From NCBI RefSeq assembly GCF_031326345.1, contig NZ_CP133671.1, forward strand, positions 992,001 through 1,056,000: DNA of 64,000 nt, read 5' to 3'. Under the pieces are notes generated by a model. The model did not search any database, was not told the origin of the DNA, and was given only the letters and a program-made list of their open reading frames with translations. How positions within the stretch are numbered: position 1 is the stretch's first letter; each line of letters begins with the position of its first letter. Of this stretch, positions 35,419 through 44,665 are shown one piece after another. This DNA is from Aureispira sp. CCB-E. GTDB lineage: Bacteria > Bacteroidota > Bacteroidia > Chitinophagales > Saprospiraceae. A program made the translations under genes and the position numbers.

Positions 35419-36669
35419 TTATAAATCCAAGAACAACGTAATTGGATCTTCTAACAGTTGTTTTACTTTTACTAAGAACGTAACAGAAGTACTGCCATCA
35501 ATAATTCTATGATCGTAAGACAAGGCTAAATACATCATAGGGCGAATTTTTACCTCCCCATCAATAGCCATTGGACGTTGTTGGATAGTATGCATACCCA
35601 AAATAGCAGACTGAGGTTCATTGATAATTGGTGTACTCATCATGGAACCAAATACGCCACCATTGGTAATGGTAAAGGTACCACCTTGCATTTCTTGAAG
35701 GGTTAAATTACCTTCACGAGCTTTTTTAGCCAATCCTTTGATTGCGCCCTCAATTTCTGCAAAATTCAACGACTCTACATTTTTAACAGGAGGAACGACC
35801 AAACCTGTTGGTGTAGAGATAGCAATAGAAATATCAACAAAGTCATGATAAATAATAGATTTACCATCTGCATCAATTTGAGCATTAACGTCAGGCATTT
35901 CCATCAAAACCTTAGCACAAGCTTTGGCAAACAAAGACATAAAACCTAATTTGATACCATAGCGTTCTACAAATTTGTCTTGATATTTTTTGCGCAGTGC
36001 CATGATTTCAGTTAGATCAACCTCGTTAAAGGTTGTTAGCATCGCTGTATTGTTTTTGGCAGACACCAAACGTTTGGCGATTGTACGGCGCATACGACTC
36101 ATTTTTTCGGTACGCTGTGCACGGCTAAACGCTGCATTTTGTGTAGGTGTTGTTGCTGCCTTTTCTTCTTTCTTAGCAGGAGCATTCGACTTATTGTTAA
36201 TTGCCTTTTGAACGTCGTCTTGAGTAATGCGTCCATCTTTGCCTGTTGCCGTAATATCTGCTGCTTTTAAGTTGTGCTCATTCATTAGTTTTTGAGCAGT
36301 AGGAGAAGGATGCCCACTAGCATAAGAATTAGTAGATTCCTCTTTGGCAGGTTCTTCCTTGGCAGGAGCTTCTTCTTTAGGAGTTTCAACAGGAGCTTCC
36401 GTTTTGTTAGAAGAGGTATCTTGACCAGCAGCACTGGTATCAATCTTTGCAAATACATCTCCGATAGCGATATCGTCACCTTCTTGAGCAACCCAAATTA
36501 ATTTTCCTGCTTTTTCGGCAGGAACTTCTACGGTTGCTTTATCCGATTCGAATTCACAAATAATTTCGTCTAATTCTACGTAAGCACCGTCTTCTTTGAC
36601 CCAAGAAGAAAGTGTTACTTCTGTGATGGACTCACCAATAACTGGAACTACGAGTTCTATGATACTCAT
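35419..36669 (-). CDS. sucB: Dihydrolipoyllysine-residue succinyltransferase (E2 of 2-oxoglutarate dehydrogenase)
   Basis: E2 core of the TCA-cycle 2-oxoglutarate dehydrogenase complex. 416 residues: one lipoyl domain (1-77) with lipoylated Lys44 in [12 protein letters not shown]; a linker rich in Glu, Ala and Lys; the E3-binding domain [14 protein letters not shown]...[11 protein letters not shown] (about 120-155); a second linker; and the catalytic domain from about 185 ([13 protein letters not shown]) to [16 protein letters not shown] with the active-site His-Asp. The single lipoyl domain and [10 protein letters not shown] start point to succinyl rather than acetyl transfer. The E1 gene (sucA) is not adjacent. 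Confidence 0.94.
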   Translation of the reverse strand: MSIIELVVPVIGESITEVTLSSWVKEDGAYVELDEIICEFESDKATVEVPAEKAGKLIWVAQEGDDIAIGDVFAKIDTSAAGQDTSSNKTEAPVETPKEEAPAKEEPAKEESTNSYASGHPSPTAQKLMNEHNLKAADITATGKDGRITQDDVQKAINNKSNAPAKKEEKAATTPTQNAAFSRAQRTEKMSRMRRTIAKRLVSAKNNTAMLTTFNEVDLTEIMALRKKYQDKFVERYGIKLGFMSLFAKACAKVLMEMPDVNAQIDADGKSIIYHDFVDISIAISTPTGLVVPPVKNVESLNFAEIEGAIKGLAKKAREGNLTLQEMQGGTFTITNGGVFGSMMSTPIINEPQSAILGMHTIQQRPMAIDGEVKIRPMMYLALSYDHRIIDGSTSVTFLVKVKQLLEDPITLFLDL

Positions 36670-36679
36670 GCTGTATAAT

Positions 36680-36775
36680 GATAATTGTAATTATCAAACC
36701 CAATCCCTTTGGGTGATGAATTTAATAATTTTATTAAAAAGTATATTTTGAATACAAAAAGTAATTGTAATTACT
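36680..36775. promoter_or_regulatory. Two operator-like palindromes in the sucB-asnB divergent region
   Basis: GATAATTGTAATTATC (36680-36695) and AGTAATTGTAATTACT (36760-36775) share the core TAATTGTAATTA, and each has 7-bp inverted arms around GT. They are 80 bp apart centre to centre; the first is about 11 bp upstream of the sucB ATG. A short ACCCAA/TTTGGGT hairpin (36698-36714) lies between them. Confidence 0.4.
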
Positions 36776-36834
36776 CTATACTACAAAAATTGTCAAAAAA
36801 AGTTAGAAAAAGAAATAGAATCAAGGCATTATTT

Positions 36835-36842
36835 TACTTTTG
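36835..36842 (+). promoter_or_regulatory. Candidate -7 element of asnB
   Basis: TACTTTTG matches TAnnTTTG, about 95 bp before the asnB ATG. No convincing -33 element was found. Confidence 0.3.
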
Positions 36843-36936
36843 TGTTAAGCTTTTTTCATTTGGAAGCATTCAACGAAGATTTTTGGATGATAAAACAACT
36901 TTGTGTGCCAGCTTTTAAACACCAAACAAAAGACAA

Positions 36937-38865
36937 ATGTGTAGAATAACAGGTTTTTGGGATTTGAATTATGACCATACTTACCCACTTCAAGATACCC
37001 TAATTTCGATGCGAGATAGCTTGCAACATGGAGGACCTGATAGTGCAGGAGCGTATATTAATGGTGATATAGGTTTGGGATTTGGACACCGTCGACTGTC
37101 TATTTTAGATTTGAGTCCAGCAGGTCAACAGCCCATGTTTTGGGAAGAATGGGTGATCGTATTCAATGGAGAAATCTATAATTTTATGGAAATCCGTAAA
37201 AAGTTGGAGTTAGAAGGCTTCCAATTTGAAACGGGGACAGATACAGAAGTTATCCTAAAAGCTTTTAAAGCATGGGGAAAAAAAATGGTTCATGAATTTA
37301 GAGGATTCTTTGCTTTTGCCCTTTTTAATCAGAAAACAAATCAATTAACTGTTTGTAGAGATCGAGTTGGAGTCAAACCCTTGTTCTGGTATTGGAAAGA
37401 TGGCTTGTTTTTGTTTGCCTCCGAGTTAAAAGCATTTCATCAGCATCCTAAATTTGATAAAACAATTGATCAAAAAGCAGTATCGTTATATTTGCAACAA
37501 GGATACATTCCCTACCCACATTGTATATTTGAGTATGCTCACAAACTACCCGCAGGAGCTTATTTGGAGTTAGATACGCAGCAACAAATAAAAATAGAAA
37601 AATACTGGAATGTACAGGAAGTCTACGCCAATACGTCGATTAGTACTGCGTCAGAAGCTGAACTCGAAGAGGAATTAGAGCATTTATTAACAGAAAGCTT
37701 TGAGTTGAGAATGGTCGCAGATGTTCCTGTTGGTGCTTTTTTGAGCGGAGGTATTGATTCTTCAACAGTAACGGCGTTACTTCAAAAGAAACAAGGGCGG
37801 CAATTGAAAACTTTTACAATTGGTTTTCATGACAAAGAATACAACGAAGCACAGCATGCAAAAGCAGTAGCAACGCATTTAGGGACAGAACATCATGAAC
37901 TATACTGTACCGAAAAAGACTTTGAACAAGTCATTCCATTATTGCCCGAAATGTATGATGAACCTTTTGGCGATAGTTCAAGTATTCCAACCTATTTGGT
38001 ATCAAAAATGGCCAGAGAACAGGTCACTGTCAGCTTATCGTCTGATGGAGGAGATGAAATATTTGGTGGATATACAAAGTACGAGATTACACAAAATTTC
38101 TACCCCAAAATTCAGCGCTTGCCAAGTTTACTGCGTTCGACCTTAAAAGGGGTAAGTGCAGGGGTTAATCCACTTTGGCTAGAGCAAAATAGTTCGAAAA
38201 TTCCTATTCTAAAGAATTATAAAAATGTAAGTAATAAATTTCCCAAACTAGTGAATGCATTGGGAGCCAAAGATACCTTAGACTTTTTTAACATTTCATC
38301 GACGTACATTGCTCAGAAAGATTTGATACGCCTTCATGGTGCTTATCAAAATCGCTATGCAACCAACTTGGAAATAGAAGCACAACGATTGATTTCCTAT
38401 TTGGGAATGGTAGATATAGATACCTACTTAGAAGGCGATATTATGACCAAAGTAGATCGTGCAACCATGGCTGTTGCATTGGAGGGGCGAGACCCTTTTT
38501 TGGATCATAAAATCATTGAATTTGCCATGCAGCTGCCTGATAATCTAAAGATTAAAGGAAAGGATACTAAATATTTATTGCGAAAAATATTATACAAGCA
38601 TGTGCCTCAGGAGTTGATTGAACGTCCTAAACAAGGATTTTCCATTCCTATCCAAAAATGGCTGTTGAGTTCTTTAAAGGAGCCTTTGTTAAGTATTAAA
38701 TCCGATCAAGCATTTTTGACTACTTTTCAATTAAACAAAAATGAAATACAGCGGATTATTGATAACTTTATCCAACAGAAAACATATATCAATCCCCATT
38801 TTATATGGTTTTTATACACCCTACATCAATGGTATTTGCGTTGGATAAAAAATGAAAAGGTTTAA
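36937..38865 (+). CDS. asnB: Asparagine synthase (glutamine-hydrolysing)
   Basis: Makes asparagine, or amidates a related substrate, from aspartate, ATP and glutamine. 642 residues. Cys2 (MCRITGFWD) is the glutaminase nucleophile after Met removal; RRLSILDLSPAGQQPM and FNGEIYNF belong to the Ntn domain. The synthetase domain has the PP-loop FLSGGIDSSTV (about 270-280) and later LSSDGGDEIFGGY and GRDPFLDHKIIEFA. This long form is the one often found in polysaccharide clusters, and a nucleotide-sugar epimerase follows, so use in surface-glycan amidation rather than amino-acid supply is possible. Confidence 0.9.
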   Translation: MCRITGFWDLNYDHTYPLQDTLISMRDSLQHGGPDSAGAYINGDIGLGFGHRRLSILDLSPAGQQPMFWEEWVIVFNGEIYNFMEIRKKLELEGFQFETGTDTEVILKAFKAWGKKMVHEFRGFFAFALFNQKTNQLTVCRDRVGVKPLFWYWKDGLFLFASELKAFHQHPKFDKTIDQKAVSLYLQQGYIPYPHCIFEYAHKLPAGAYLELDTQQQIKIEKYWNVQEVYANTSISTASEAELEEELEHLLTESFELRMVADVPVGAFLSGGIDSSTVTALLQKKQGRQLKTFTIGFHDKEYNEAQHAKAVATHLGTEHHELYCTEKDFEQVIPLLPEMYDEPFGDSSSIPTYLVSKMAREQVTVSLSSDGGDEIFGGYTKYEITQNFYPKIQRLPSLLRSTLKGVSAGVNPLWLEQNSSKIPILKNYKNVSNKFPKLVNALGAKDTLDFFNISSTYIAQKDLIRLHGAYQNRYATNLEIEAQRLISYLGMVDIDTYLEGDIMTKVDRATMAVALEGRDPFLDHKIIEFAMQLPDNLKIKGKDTKYLLRKILYKHVPQELIERPKQGFSIPIQKWLLSSLKEPLLSIKSDQAFLTTFQLNKNEIQRIIDNFIQQKTYINPHFIWFLYTLHQWYLRWIKNEKV

Positions 38866-39148
38866 AACTGTTAATGTCAAGTAAGTAAAGTTAGGAGAGA
38901 GGAGAGGCTAGCCAGTCCTTTTTATTGGGTTTGGTATTTGATGCAGAGAAAATTCAAAAATGGTTTTCACACTGCTTAACAAAATACATAAGTAGAGAGT
39001 CCATAAAGTATCTCTAATCGCTTTAGGTTGTATGCAATAAAAAAATAGGCAACTTATTGGGATCGGCTGCCAATTAATTATAAGAACTTTGTATTTTCGT
39101 TACCAATTATCAAACCATCGAATATAATTCGAGCTATTAACATCAAAC

Positions 39149-40144
39149 ATGTACGAGATACCTTATCATACAACATCATTAGAAGATAAAACCATTTTAA
39201 TTACAGGAGCAGCTGGCTTTATTGGATCCAATCTTGTTGAGTATTTGTTAAAATATAAGGTAAAAAAGGTAATTGTTTTAGATAACTTTTTAACAGGGTT
39301 TAAGTCGAATGTTGAGCCATTTTTGACACATCCAAATTATCAATTTATAGAAGGAGATATTCGTGATTTGGAGGTTTGCAAAAAAGCTTGTGAAGGAGTG
39401 GATATCGTTTGTCATCAAGCAGCAATGGGATCTGTGCCTCGATCTATTCAAGAGCCTTATGCTACCACTGCACATAATGTCGATGGCTTTGTCAACATGG
39501 CTTTTGCGGCATACGAGCAAGGGATTAAGCGTTTTGTGTATGCTTCTTCATCTTCCGTATATGGCGATGAGCCTAATTTACCTAAAGTAGAGGATCGAAT
39601 AGGCAAACCTCTATCCCCTTATGCTATTACAAAGTTATCCAATGAACTGTTTGCAGAGAACTTTGGGCGCTTGTATGATATGGAGTTTATTGGTTTTCGA
39701 TATTTTAATGTTTTTGGACCGAGACAAAGTCCTAAAGGGGCGTATGCTGCGGTTATCCCTTTGTTTGCCGATGCTTGTATGCATGATAAAGAAGTATTTA
39801 TCAATGGAGATGGAGGACAAACACGGGATTTTACATTTATTGAAAATGTTGTGCAAATCAATATCAAGGCTATGTTAACGACCAATACAGAGGCTTTAAA
39901 TCAAGTGTATAATGTTGGTTGTGGGGGGCGTTACACGGTATTGGATTTGTTCAAAGGGGTTCGGAAAGCTGCTGGAGTTCCTGAAAAAATGCCAACTCAT
40001 CGTGCCCCTAGGGCAGGAGATATCCGAGATTCTCAGGCAGATATATCGAAGGCTCAAAAATTATTAGATTACGACCCTCAGTTTGATTTTGAAAAAGGAT
40101 TGGCTATTACAGTAGACTATTTTAGAGAGTTGGCTACTCAATAA
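39149..40144 (+). CDS. UDP-N-acetylhexosamine 4-epimerase (WbpP/TviC type)
   Basis: NAD-dependent extended SDR acting on nucleotide sugars for surface polysaccharide. 331 residues. NAD loop GAAGFIGSNL (20-29), VIVLDNFLTGFKSNV, HQAAMGSVPRSIQEP, catalytic Ser in ASSSSVYGDE, Tyr and Lys in SPYAITKLSNE (about 157-161), RYFNVFGPRQSPKGAYAAVIP and DGGQTRDFTFI. The PRSI and GAYAAVIP segments are those of UDP-GlcNAc/UDP-GlcNAcA 4-epimerases such as WbpP rather than GalE. The gap to asnB is 283 bp, so shared transcription is uncertain. Confidence 0.87.
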   Translation: MYEIPYHTTSLEDKTILITGAAGFIGSNLVEYLLKYKVKKVIVLDNFLTGFKSNVEPFLTHPNYQFIEGDIRDLEVCKKACEGVDIVCHQAAMGSVPRSIQEPYATTAHNVDGFVNMAFAAYEQGIKRFVYASSSSVYGDEPNLPKVEDRIGKPLSPYAITKLSNELFAENFGRLYDMEFIGFRYFNVFGPRQSPKGAYAAVIPLFADACMHDKEVFINGDGGQTRDFTFIENVVQINIKAMLTTNTEALNQVYNVGCGGRYTVLDLFKGVRKAAGVPEKMPTHRAPRAGDIRDSQADISKAQKLLDYDPQFDFEKGLAITVDYFRELATQ

Positions 40145-40222
40145 AAAGGCACTATCTTCCTTGTATTGAGGGGATCATGTGTTTGAAACGAATAAGATTA
40201 TAAAATAATAAACTATAAAACA

Positions 40223-40621
40223 ATGGACGAGTTTTTTGTACCTAGTGAAATTTTACGCGTATTTAAAGATTACTATCCTGATGTAAGCTTAAGTGATGTA
40301 GAGTGGGGATGGGAGGTTCCAGCTAAAATTTATGAAGCTTCATTTGATAATGGTGAAGTGGAATTTGAAGTAGAAATTACAGTAACGGGACATTTGCTTT
40401 TGACAGAAATCTCTATGGACTTAGAAGATGTTCCTGAAGCAATTATTGCTGCTGCGAATGCTACTTTTGAAGACCATAGTATAGAGGAAGCGAGTATGGT
40501 GCAGTATAGCAATGGTGATGTTTCTTACGAATTAGAGTTAAAATCTGCTGATACAGGAGAAGAATTTGAAGCTCATTTTAGAGAGGATGGTGCCTTCTTG
40601 GCAAAGGGGTACGATTTGTAA
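40223..40621 (+). CDS. PepSY-like domain protein (small, acidic)
   Basis: 132 residues, strongly acidic. Two half-repeats each start with a helix holding a conserved Ile/Pro and proceed through beta-strands: PSEILRVFKDYYPDVSLSDVEW then KIYEASFDNGEVEFEVEI, and VPEAIIAAANATFEDHSIEEASMVQ then DVSYELELKSADTGEEFEAHF. This is the layout of the Bacteroidota PepSY-like (beta-lactamase-inhibitor-like) domain. Unlike most relatives, no signal peptide is visible, so it may be cytoplasmic. Ligand unknown. Confidence 0.75.
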   Translation: MDEFFVPSEILRVFKDYYPDVSLSDVEWGWEVPAKIYEASFDNGEVEFEVEITVTGHLLLTEISMDLEDVPEAIIAAANATFEDHSIEEASMVQYSNGDVSYELELKSADTGEEFEAHFREDGAFLAKGYDL

Positions 40622-40642
40622 TTCATTGATATGAATTAAGAA

Positions 40643-40690
40643 TAGAGCGAAGTAGTTAGGTTGGTCTAATTACTTCGTTCTTTTATTTTA
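40643..40690 (+). terminator. Terminator of the PepSY-like gene
   Basis: GAGCGAAGTAGTTAG (40645-40659) pairs with CTAATTACTTCGTTC (40666-40680) with two imperfect positions, followed by TTTTATTTTA. Confidence 0.8.
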
Positions 40691-40792
40691 TGCCTACTAT
40701 CTGACTAATACTTAGTTATGTTGCTGCTTTATAGTTGTAGATTTTTTGTGTTGATTGGCTTCCTTGGCTTGTAGAGGTGTTTGCTTCGTTGT

Positions 40793-40820
40793 AAAAAACT
40801 AAAAAATCAGCGGACTACTA
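40793..40820 (+). repeat. Dispersed intergenic repeat, AAAACTAAAAAATCA copy
   Basis: AAAAACTAAAAAATCAGCGG followed by ACTACTA; near-identical strings lie at 58631-58656 and 60083-60109, each after a TTGCTT(C/T)(G/A)TT stretch. Confidence 0.55.
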
Positions 40821-41012
40821 TCATAGATTATCTACCAAAAAATAATATCTTTATCCTTGTCCCTCTACCAAATTTTAGTATATATCATTTTATAGAAAAA
40901 ATTCCAATACAACCGTTTGGTTTAACTTATTGTTAGCTAGTTTGTTAGGAGTTTTAAAGAGGGGTAGTGAAGTCATTGGAATGAATAGTAGCTAATTATC
41001 TAAAAAAGATTC

Positions 41013-41726
41013 ATGAAAGTATATTTTACATTTTTTGTATCAGCAATAATTTTAAGTTGTGTTGTACTGTTTGACTCGTGTAATAAAGAACAGTATAATT
41101 ACTTAGATAGAACAAAAAATAGTACGGAAATAAGAGAAACGGAAAACAGATTGGAAAAAGTTTTTAACATGTACTTGGGACTTTTTTCTAATAAAAAACA
41201 ATCGAGACGCGAAAGCTCTCCTCTCTATAGAAGTCAAGAAATTATTTCTGTCCCAATCTGGCCTAAAAGAGGAGATGAATATTGGTTGTATGTTTGTTGG
41301 CTACAAGAAGACCGACCAGATGATTTGCTCTCACAAGAGGTTTGGAATTTCAAGAAAAAAGACCGTGAGACAATGGAAATCGTAATGTATGATCTACCCA
41401 ATAAAGATCGATATGTTAGTGATTGGAGAAAAAAAGAGCCTTTAGCAAATTTGGATGTAGATGATTTGATTTATAACGAAGGATGTACAGCTATAATTAC
41501 AAGAAACAACCAAAATAAATTTACAATTACAGGAGGTGCTTGCCGTCGAAATTTGTCAGATATTATCAAATATGTAGAAGTGCATGGTGTAATTACGCCT
41601 GATTCTATTTCTTTGTACAATAAGATGTTAGATAAGAATAAAGAAGCCCTTTTTTCTTATAAAAAAGGATTGCAATTTGTACGACAACCCAAAATTTTTC
41701 CAAAATATTTAGAAATAGAAGAATAA
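41013..41726 (+). CDS. CpcT/CpeT-like lipoprotein
   Basis: 237 residues. The leader ends VLFDSC, an acceptable Bacteroidota lipobox (Cys23). The mature sequence follows the CpcT/CpeT (DUF1001) pattern: MYLGLFSNKKQSRRESSPLYRSQEII, PIWPKRGDEYWLYVCWLQEDRPDDLLSQEVW, YDLPNKDRYVSDWRKKEPLANL, EGCTAIITRNNQNKFTITGGACR. In cyanobacteria these proteins attach bilins to phycobiliproteins. No bilin or phycobiliprotein gene is visible here, so the role must be different. It is a recognisable family by pattern only; no search was run. Confidence 0.65.
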   Translation: MKVYFTFFVSAIILSCVVLFDSCNKEQYNYLDRTKNSTEIRETENRLEKVFNMYLGLFSNKKQSRRESSPLYRSQEIISVPIWPKRGDEYWLYVCWLQEDRPDDLLSQEVWNFKKKDRETMEIVMYDLPNKDRYVSDWRKKEPLANLDVDDLIYNEGCTAIITRNNQNKFTITGGACRRNLSDIIKYVEVHGVITPDSISLYNKMLDKNKEALFSYKKGLQFVRQPKIFPKYLEIEE

Positions 41727-41773
41727 GAAAAAGTACTGTTTCCAAAATTTTGTATACTCACAAGAAAGACGAC

Positions 41774-43882
41774 TTAACTAATTTGCCCAAAGCCTTGTTT
41801 TCTTTGTGATAATTTCAGTTGACGCAGCAAAGGGGCATTTTTAGGATCTTTTAATAAGGGGTCTTCTTCCAAAATTTCTTGTGCAATACTTCTAGCTGCT
41901 CTTAAAATAGCACCATCTTGCGCAATATTGGCTAGTTTTAAATTGAGTACGCCTGATTGTTGCGTTCCTTCAATATTACCAGGACCTCGGAGTTTGAGAT
42001 CTGCTTCTGAAATCTTAAACCCATCTGTGGTTTCAACCATCGTTTGCATTCTAAAACGACCGTCAGCAGACAATTTAAATCCTGTCATTAAAATACAATA
42101 GGCATCACCACCTCCACGGCCTACACGCCCTCTTAATTGGTGCAATTGAGCTAGTCCAAAGCGCTCTGCATTTTCAATAATCATCATACTAGCATTCGGA
42201 ACATTAACCCCTACTTCGATAACGGTTGTTGCCATTAAAATTTGAGTTTCTCCTCGTGCAAAGCGTTGCATTTCAGCTTCTTTGTCAGCTGGTTTTTGGC
42301 GACCATGAACAATAGAAATTTGGTAATGAGGTTTAGGGAACTCTCGTTCGATGGTAGCGTATCCTTCCATTAAGTCTTTTACTTCGCTCAAACCTTCATA
42401 TTCAGATTCTTCGATCAAGGGATAAACAATATATACTTGATGCCCTTTCGCAATTTCACGCTTCATTTGCCCAAATGTCCACAATCGTTGACTTTCAAAT
42501 TTGTGGAATGTGTTAATAGGTTTACGACCAGGAGGCATTTCATCAATGACCGATACATCCAAATCCCCATAGGCCGTCATAGCTAAAGTTCTAGGAATTG
42601 GAGTTGCCGTCATGACCAAAATATGTGGAGGATTGGTTGGGTTTTTACGCCACATTTTAGAGCGTTGAACAACACCAAAGCGATGCTGCTCATCAACAAT
42701 AACAAAACCCAAATTTTTAAATTTGACAGGGGCTTCGATTAAAGCATGAGTACCAATCAGCAGATCAATTTCTCCTGCTTCCAGTTGTTCCAAAACAGCT
42801 TTTCGACGTTTTCCTTTAACAGTACCCGTTAAAATTCCAATATTGAGATTCAAGCCTTCAGCCATTTCTAGAATGGATTGATAATGCTGCTGCGCTAAAA
42901 TTTCGGTAGGCGCCATTAAGGCTGTTTGAAAGCCATTATCAATAGCAATGAGTAAGCACATAAAGCCTACGATTGTTTTTCCACTTCCTACATCCCCTTG
43001 TAACAAGCGGTTCATTTGGTGTCCTGTGGCTATATCAGCACGAATTTCTTTAATGACTCGTTTTTGAGCATTGGTAAGCTCGAACTTTAGGTTATTTTGA
43101 TAAAAGGTATTAAAATAATGTCCTATCTTGCTAAAAATAAAGCCACGGATACCAACTTTCTTTTGATGTTTGGTTCGCAGCATTCGCAATTGAAGGAAGA
43201 AAAACTCTTCAAATTTGATGCGCTTTTGAGCCAAGTCTCGCTGTGCTTTGTCTCTAGGAAAATGAATGCCCATCCATGTTGCGTAACGACTAGGAAATCG
43301 CAATTTTTCGAGCAAGTAATCTGGCAATGATTCTGGAATAAGATGGCGTTGGGGATGAATTTTCATGAATAAGTTTTTCATGATAACTAGCATTCCTTTG
43401 CTATCAAGACGTTTGTTACGCAATTTGTCTGTAGTCGGGTAGACCGGCTCTAAGGTGGACGGATTTGCTTTTTTTGCTTCTGTAAACAGCACTATATCGG
43501 GGTGTACAATACTAACCTTTCCTTTAAAAATACTAGGCTTACCATAGACAATATATTCCATGCCTATTTGTAAATTTTGAACCCAATTAAGACCTTTAAA
43601 CCAAGTTAGCTCAAGCATCCCCGTTTCATCTCTGAAAACGCCTTTCATACGACGTTTTCGACCATCACCAATACTATCAATACGCCTAAGTATTCCTTTT
43701 ATTTGAACATAGTCCCCTTCCTCTTTGACATCTTTGATTTTATGAAATTTTGTTTTGTCTACATAACGAAAAGGGTAGTGTTGTAAGAGTTGTATATAAG
43801 AAAAAATACCCAACTCTTTTTTGAGTAGATCTGCTTTGGCAGAGCCAACACCTTTTAAATATTCGATAGAGGTATTTAACAT
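41774..43882 (-). CDS. recG: ATP-dependent DNA helicase RecG
   Basis: Branch-migration helicase that reverses stalled forks. The chosen start, at 43880-43882 (MLNTSIEYLKGVGSAKADLL), gives 702 residues, the family norm. A reading from 43993 adds 37 hydrophobic residues lying in an inverted repeat and is rejected. N-terminal wedge domain (about 60-200), Walker A GDVGSGKT (near 295), DEQH box IVDEQHRFG (near 395), MTATPIPRTLAM and the C-terminal RGRVGRG motif are present. Confidence 0.95.
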   Translation of the reverse strand: MLNTSIEYLKGVGSAKADLLKKELGIFSYIQLLQHYPFRYVDKTKFHKIKDVKEEGDYVQIKGILRRIDSIGDGRKRRMKGVFRDETGMLELTWFKGLNWVQNLQIGMEYIVYGKPSIFKGKVSIVHPDIVLFTEAKKANPSTLEPVYPTTDKLRNKRLDSKGMLVIMKNLFMKIHPQRHLIPESLPDYLLEKLRFPSRYATWMGIHFPRDKAQRDLAQKRIKFEEFFFLQLRMLRTKHQKKVGIRGFIFSKIGHYFNTFYQNNLKFELTNAQKRVIKEIRADIATGHQMNRLLQGDVGSGKTIVGFMCLLIAIDNGFQTALMAPTEILAQQHYQSILEMAEGLNLNIGILTGTVKGKRRKAVLEQLEAGEIDLLIGTHALIEAPVKFKNLGFVIVDEQHRFGVVQRSKMWRKNPTNPPHILVMTATPIPRTLAMTAYGDLDVSVIDEMPPGRKPINTFHKFESQRLWTFGQMKREIAKGHQVYIVYPLIEESEYEGLSEVKDLMEGYATIEREFPKPHYQISIVHGRQKPADKEAEMQRFARGETQILMATTVIEVGVNVPNASMMIIENAERFGLAQLHQLRGRVGRGGGDAYCILMTGFKLSADGRFRMQTMVETTDGFKISEADLKLRGPGNIEGTQQSGVLNLKLANIAQDGAILRAARSIAQEILEEDPLLKDPKNAPLLRQLKLSQRKQGFGQIS

Positions 43883-43930
43883 AAATGATGCACTAAACGT
43901 CAATAAAATCAATAGTTCGTTGAAAAACTT

Positions 43931-44100
43931 TATTAGTTTGATAATCAATAAGTTGTAAATTTGTTGCGTTTGTGTTAAAGATTTGATTATCAAGCTAATA
44001 TAAATGTGATTTTTTATCTTTTTGGTAAAAAAGTAAACAACTAAGCGATAGCGATCTCACGACCGCAGGGAGCTAATCAACGAACTACTATAAAATAATA
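43931..44100 (+). repeat. Composite dispersed repeat with 70-bp inverted-repeat head
   Basis: Arms TATTAGTTTGATAATCAA (43931-43948) and TTGATTATCAAGCTAATA (43983-44000) are complementary in 17 of 18 positions. The text after the head (ATGTGATTTTTTATCTTTTTGG, then CTCACGACCGCAGGGAGC and TAATCAACGAACTACTA at 44074-44090) corresponds to that after the similar head at 58478-58543. It occupies most of the space upstream of recG. Confidence 0.6.
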
Positions 44101-44177
44101 AAGGGCTAAAAATAACAACATTTTAGCGATTCATAAAAGAAAAATTAGCAAATTAGTTATGGGGTGCTACCAGAATT

Positions 44178-44636
44178 TTAGCGTCTAGATCGCTCAATTA
44201 AAAAATCTAATCCCTTTCGTTCTTCAAAAGCGACATTGACGAGTTTGCAAAAGAGTGCTTTCTCCCAAAATTTATAATTGGGTTCATCAATATAAGGATT
44301 ACCAATGGATGAAAAGCGCCATTCTTTATCATCGACAATGACAAATTCTTCAAAGTCGGGATGATATGGGTTGCTCTCAAACAGACTTACATTGACAAAG
44401 CGCCTTTTGTTTTGGTCTCCTACTGTAATAGTTACTGTGATTCCAAAGATGTTTGCCTTTACTAATGGTGCGTTGTTGTAAAACAAGCTGTAAGCTTCCT
44501 CCGACCATGCCACACGTTCCCAAAGCCATTGCCATAAAAAATTATCTATAGCTACTTTTCCACTCTGAACATAATCTCTAAAAGCAACTTCCCAATGAGC
44601 GGGGTCTTCTTTTTGTAATAATTCTTCTAATTCCAT
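44178..44636 (-). CDS. Hypothetical protein
   Basis: 152 residues, no signal peptide, soluble and acidic with many Trp and Phe (AIDNFLWQWLWERVAWSEEAY). The middle, VNVSLFESNPYHPDFEEFVIVDDKEWRFSS, looks like a beta-rich region. I do not recognise the family. The start lies 26 bp after kdsD on the same strand; the gap is filled by an 8-bp tandem repeat, so it is likely cotranscribed with kdsD. Confidence 0.7.
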   Translation of the reverse strand: MELEELLQKEDPAHWEVAFRDYVQSGKVAIDNFLWQWLWERVAWSEEAYSLFYNNAPLVKANIFGITVTITVGDQNKRRFVNVSLFESNPYHPDFEEFVIVDDKEWRFSSIGNPYIDEPNYKFWEKALFCKLVNVAFEERKGLDFLIERSRR

Positions 44637-44641
44637 AGTAT

Positions 44642-44665
44642 TCTACTTATCTACTTATCTACTTA
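44642..44665. repeat. Three perfect tandem copies of TCTACTTA
   Basis: 24 bp of exact 8-bp repeats covering the kdsD stop codon and the space up to the next gene. Copy number changes here would alter the kdsD-hypothetical spacing by 8 bp steps. Confidence 0.8.

Larger units (their letters stand above)
40622..41012. other. Intergenic region with terminator and dispersed repeat
   Basis: 391 bp. Terminator of the PepSY-like gene at 40643-40690, a dispersed repeat (AAAAACTAAAAAATCAGCGG, about 40793-40812), then AT-rich sequence containing the promoter of the CpcT-like gene. Confidence 0.55.

Noticed and set aside
36709-36918. 69-codon frame upstream of asnB
   Set aside because: Lysine/phenylalanine-rich translation of AT-rich promoter DNA, no family, contains the asnB promoter candidate.
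36937-40144. A full exopolysaccharide cluster around asnB and the epimerase
   Set aside because: Only these two genes fit; flanking genes are unrelated and no glycosyltransferase, polymerase or export gene is present.
43883-43993. 37-residue N-terminal extension of RecG
   Set aside because: Lies in a palindromic repeat and the family start MLNTSIEYLKGVG follows; length without it is normal.
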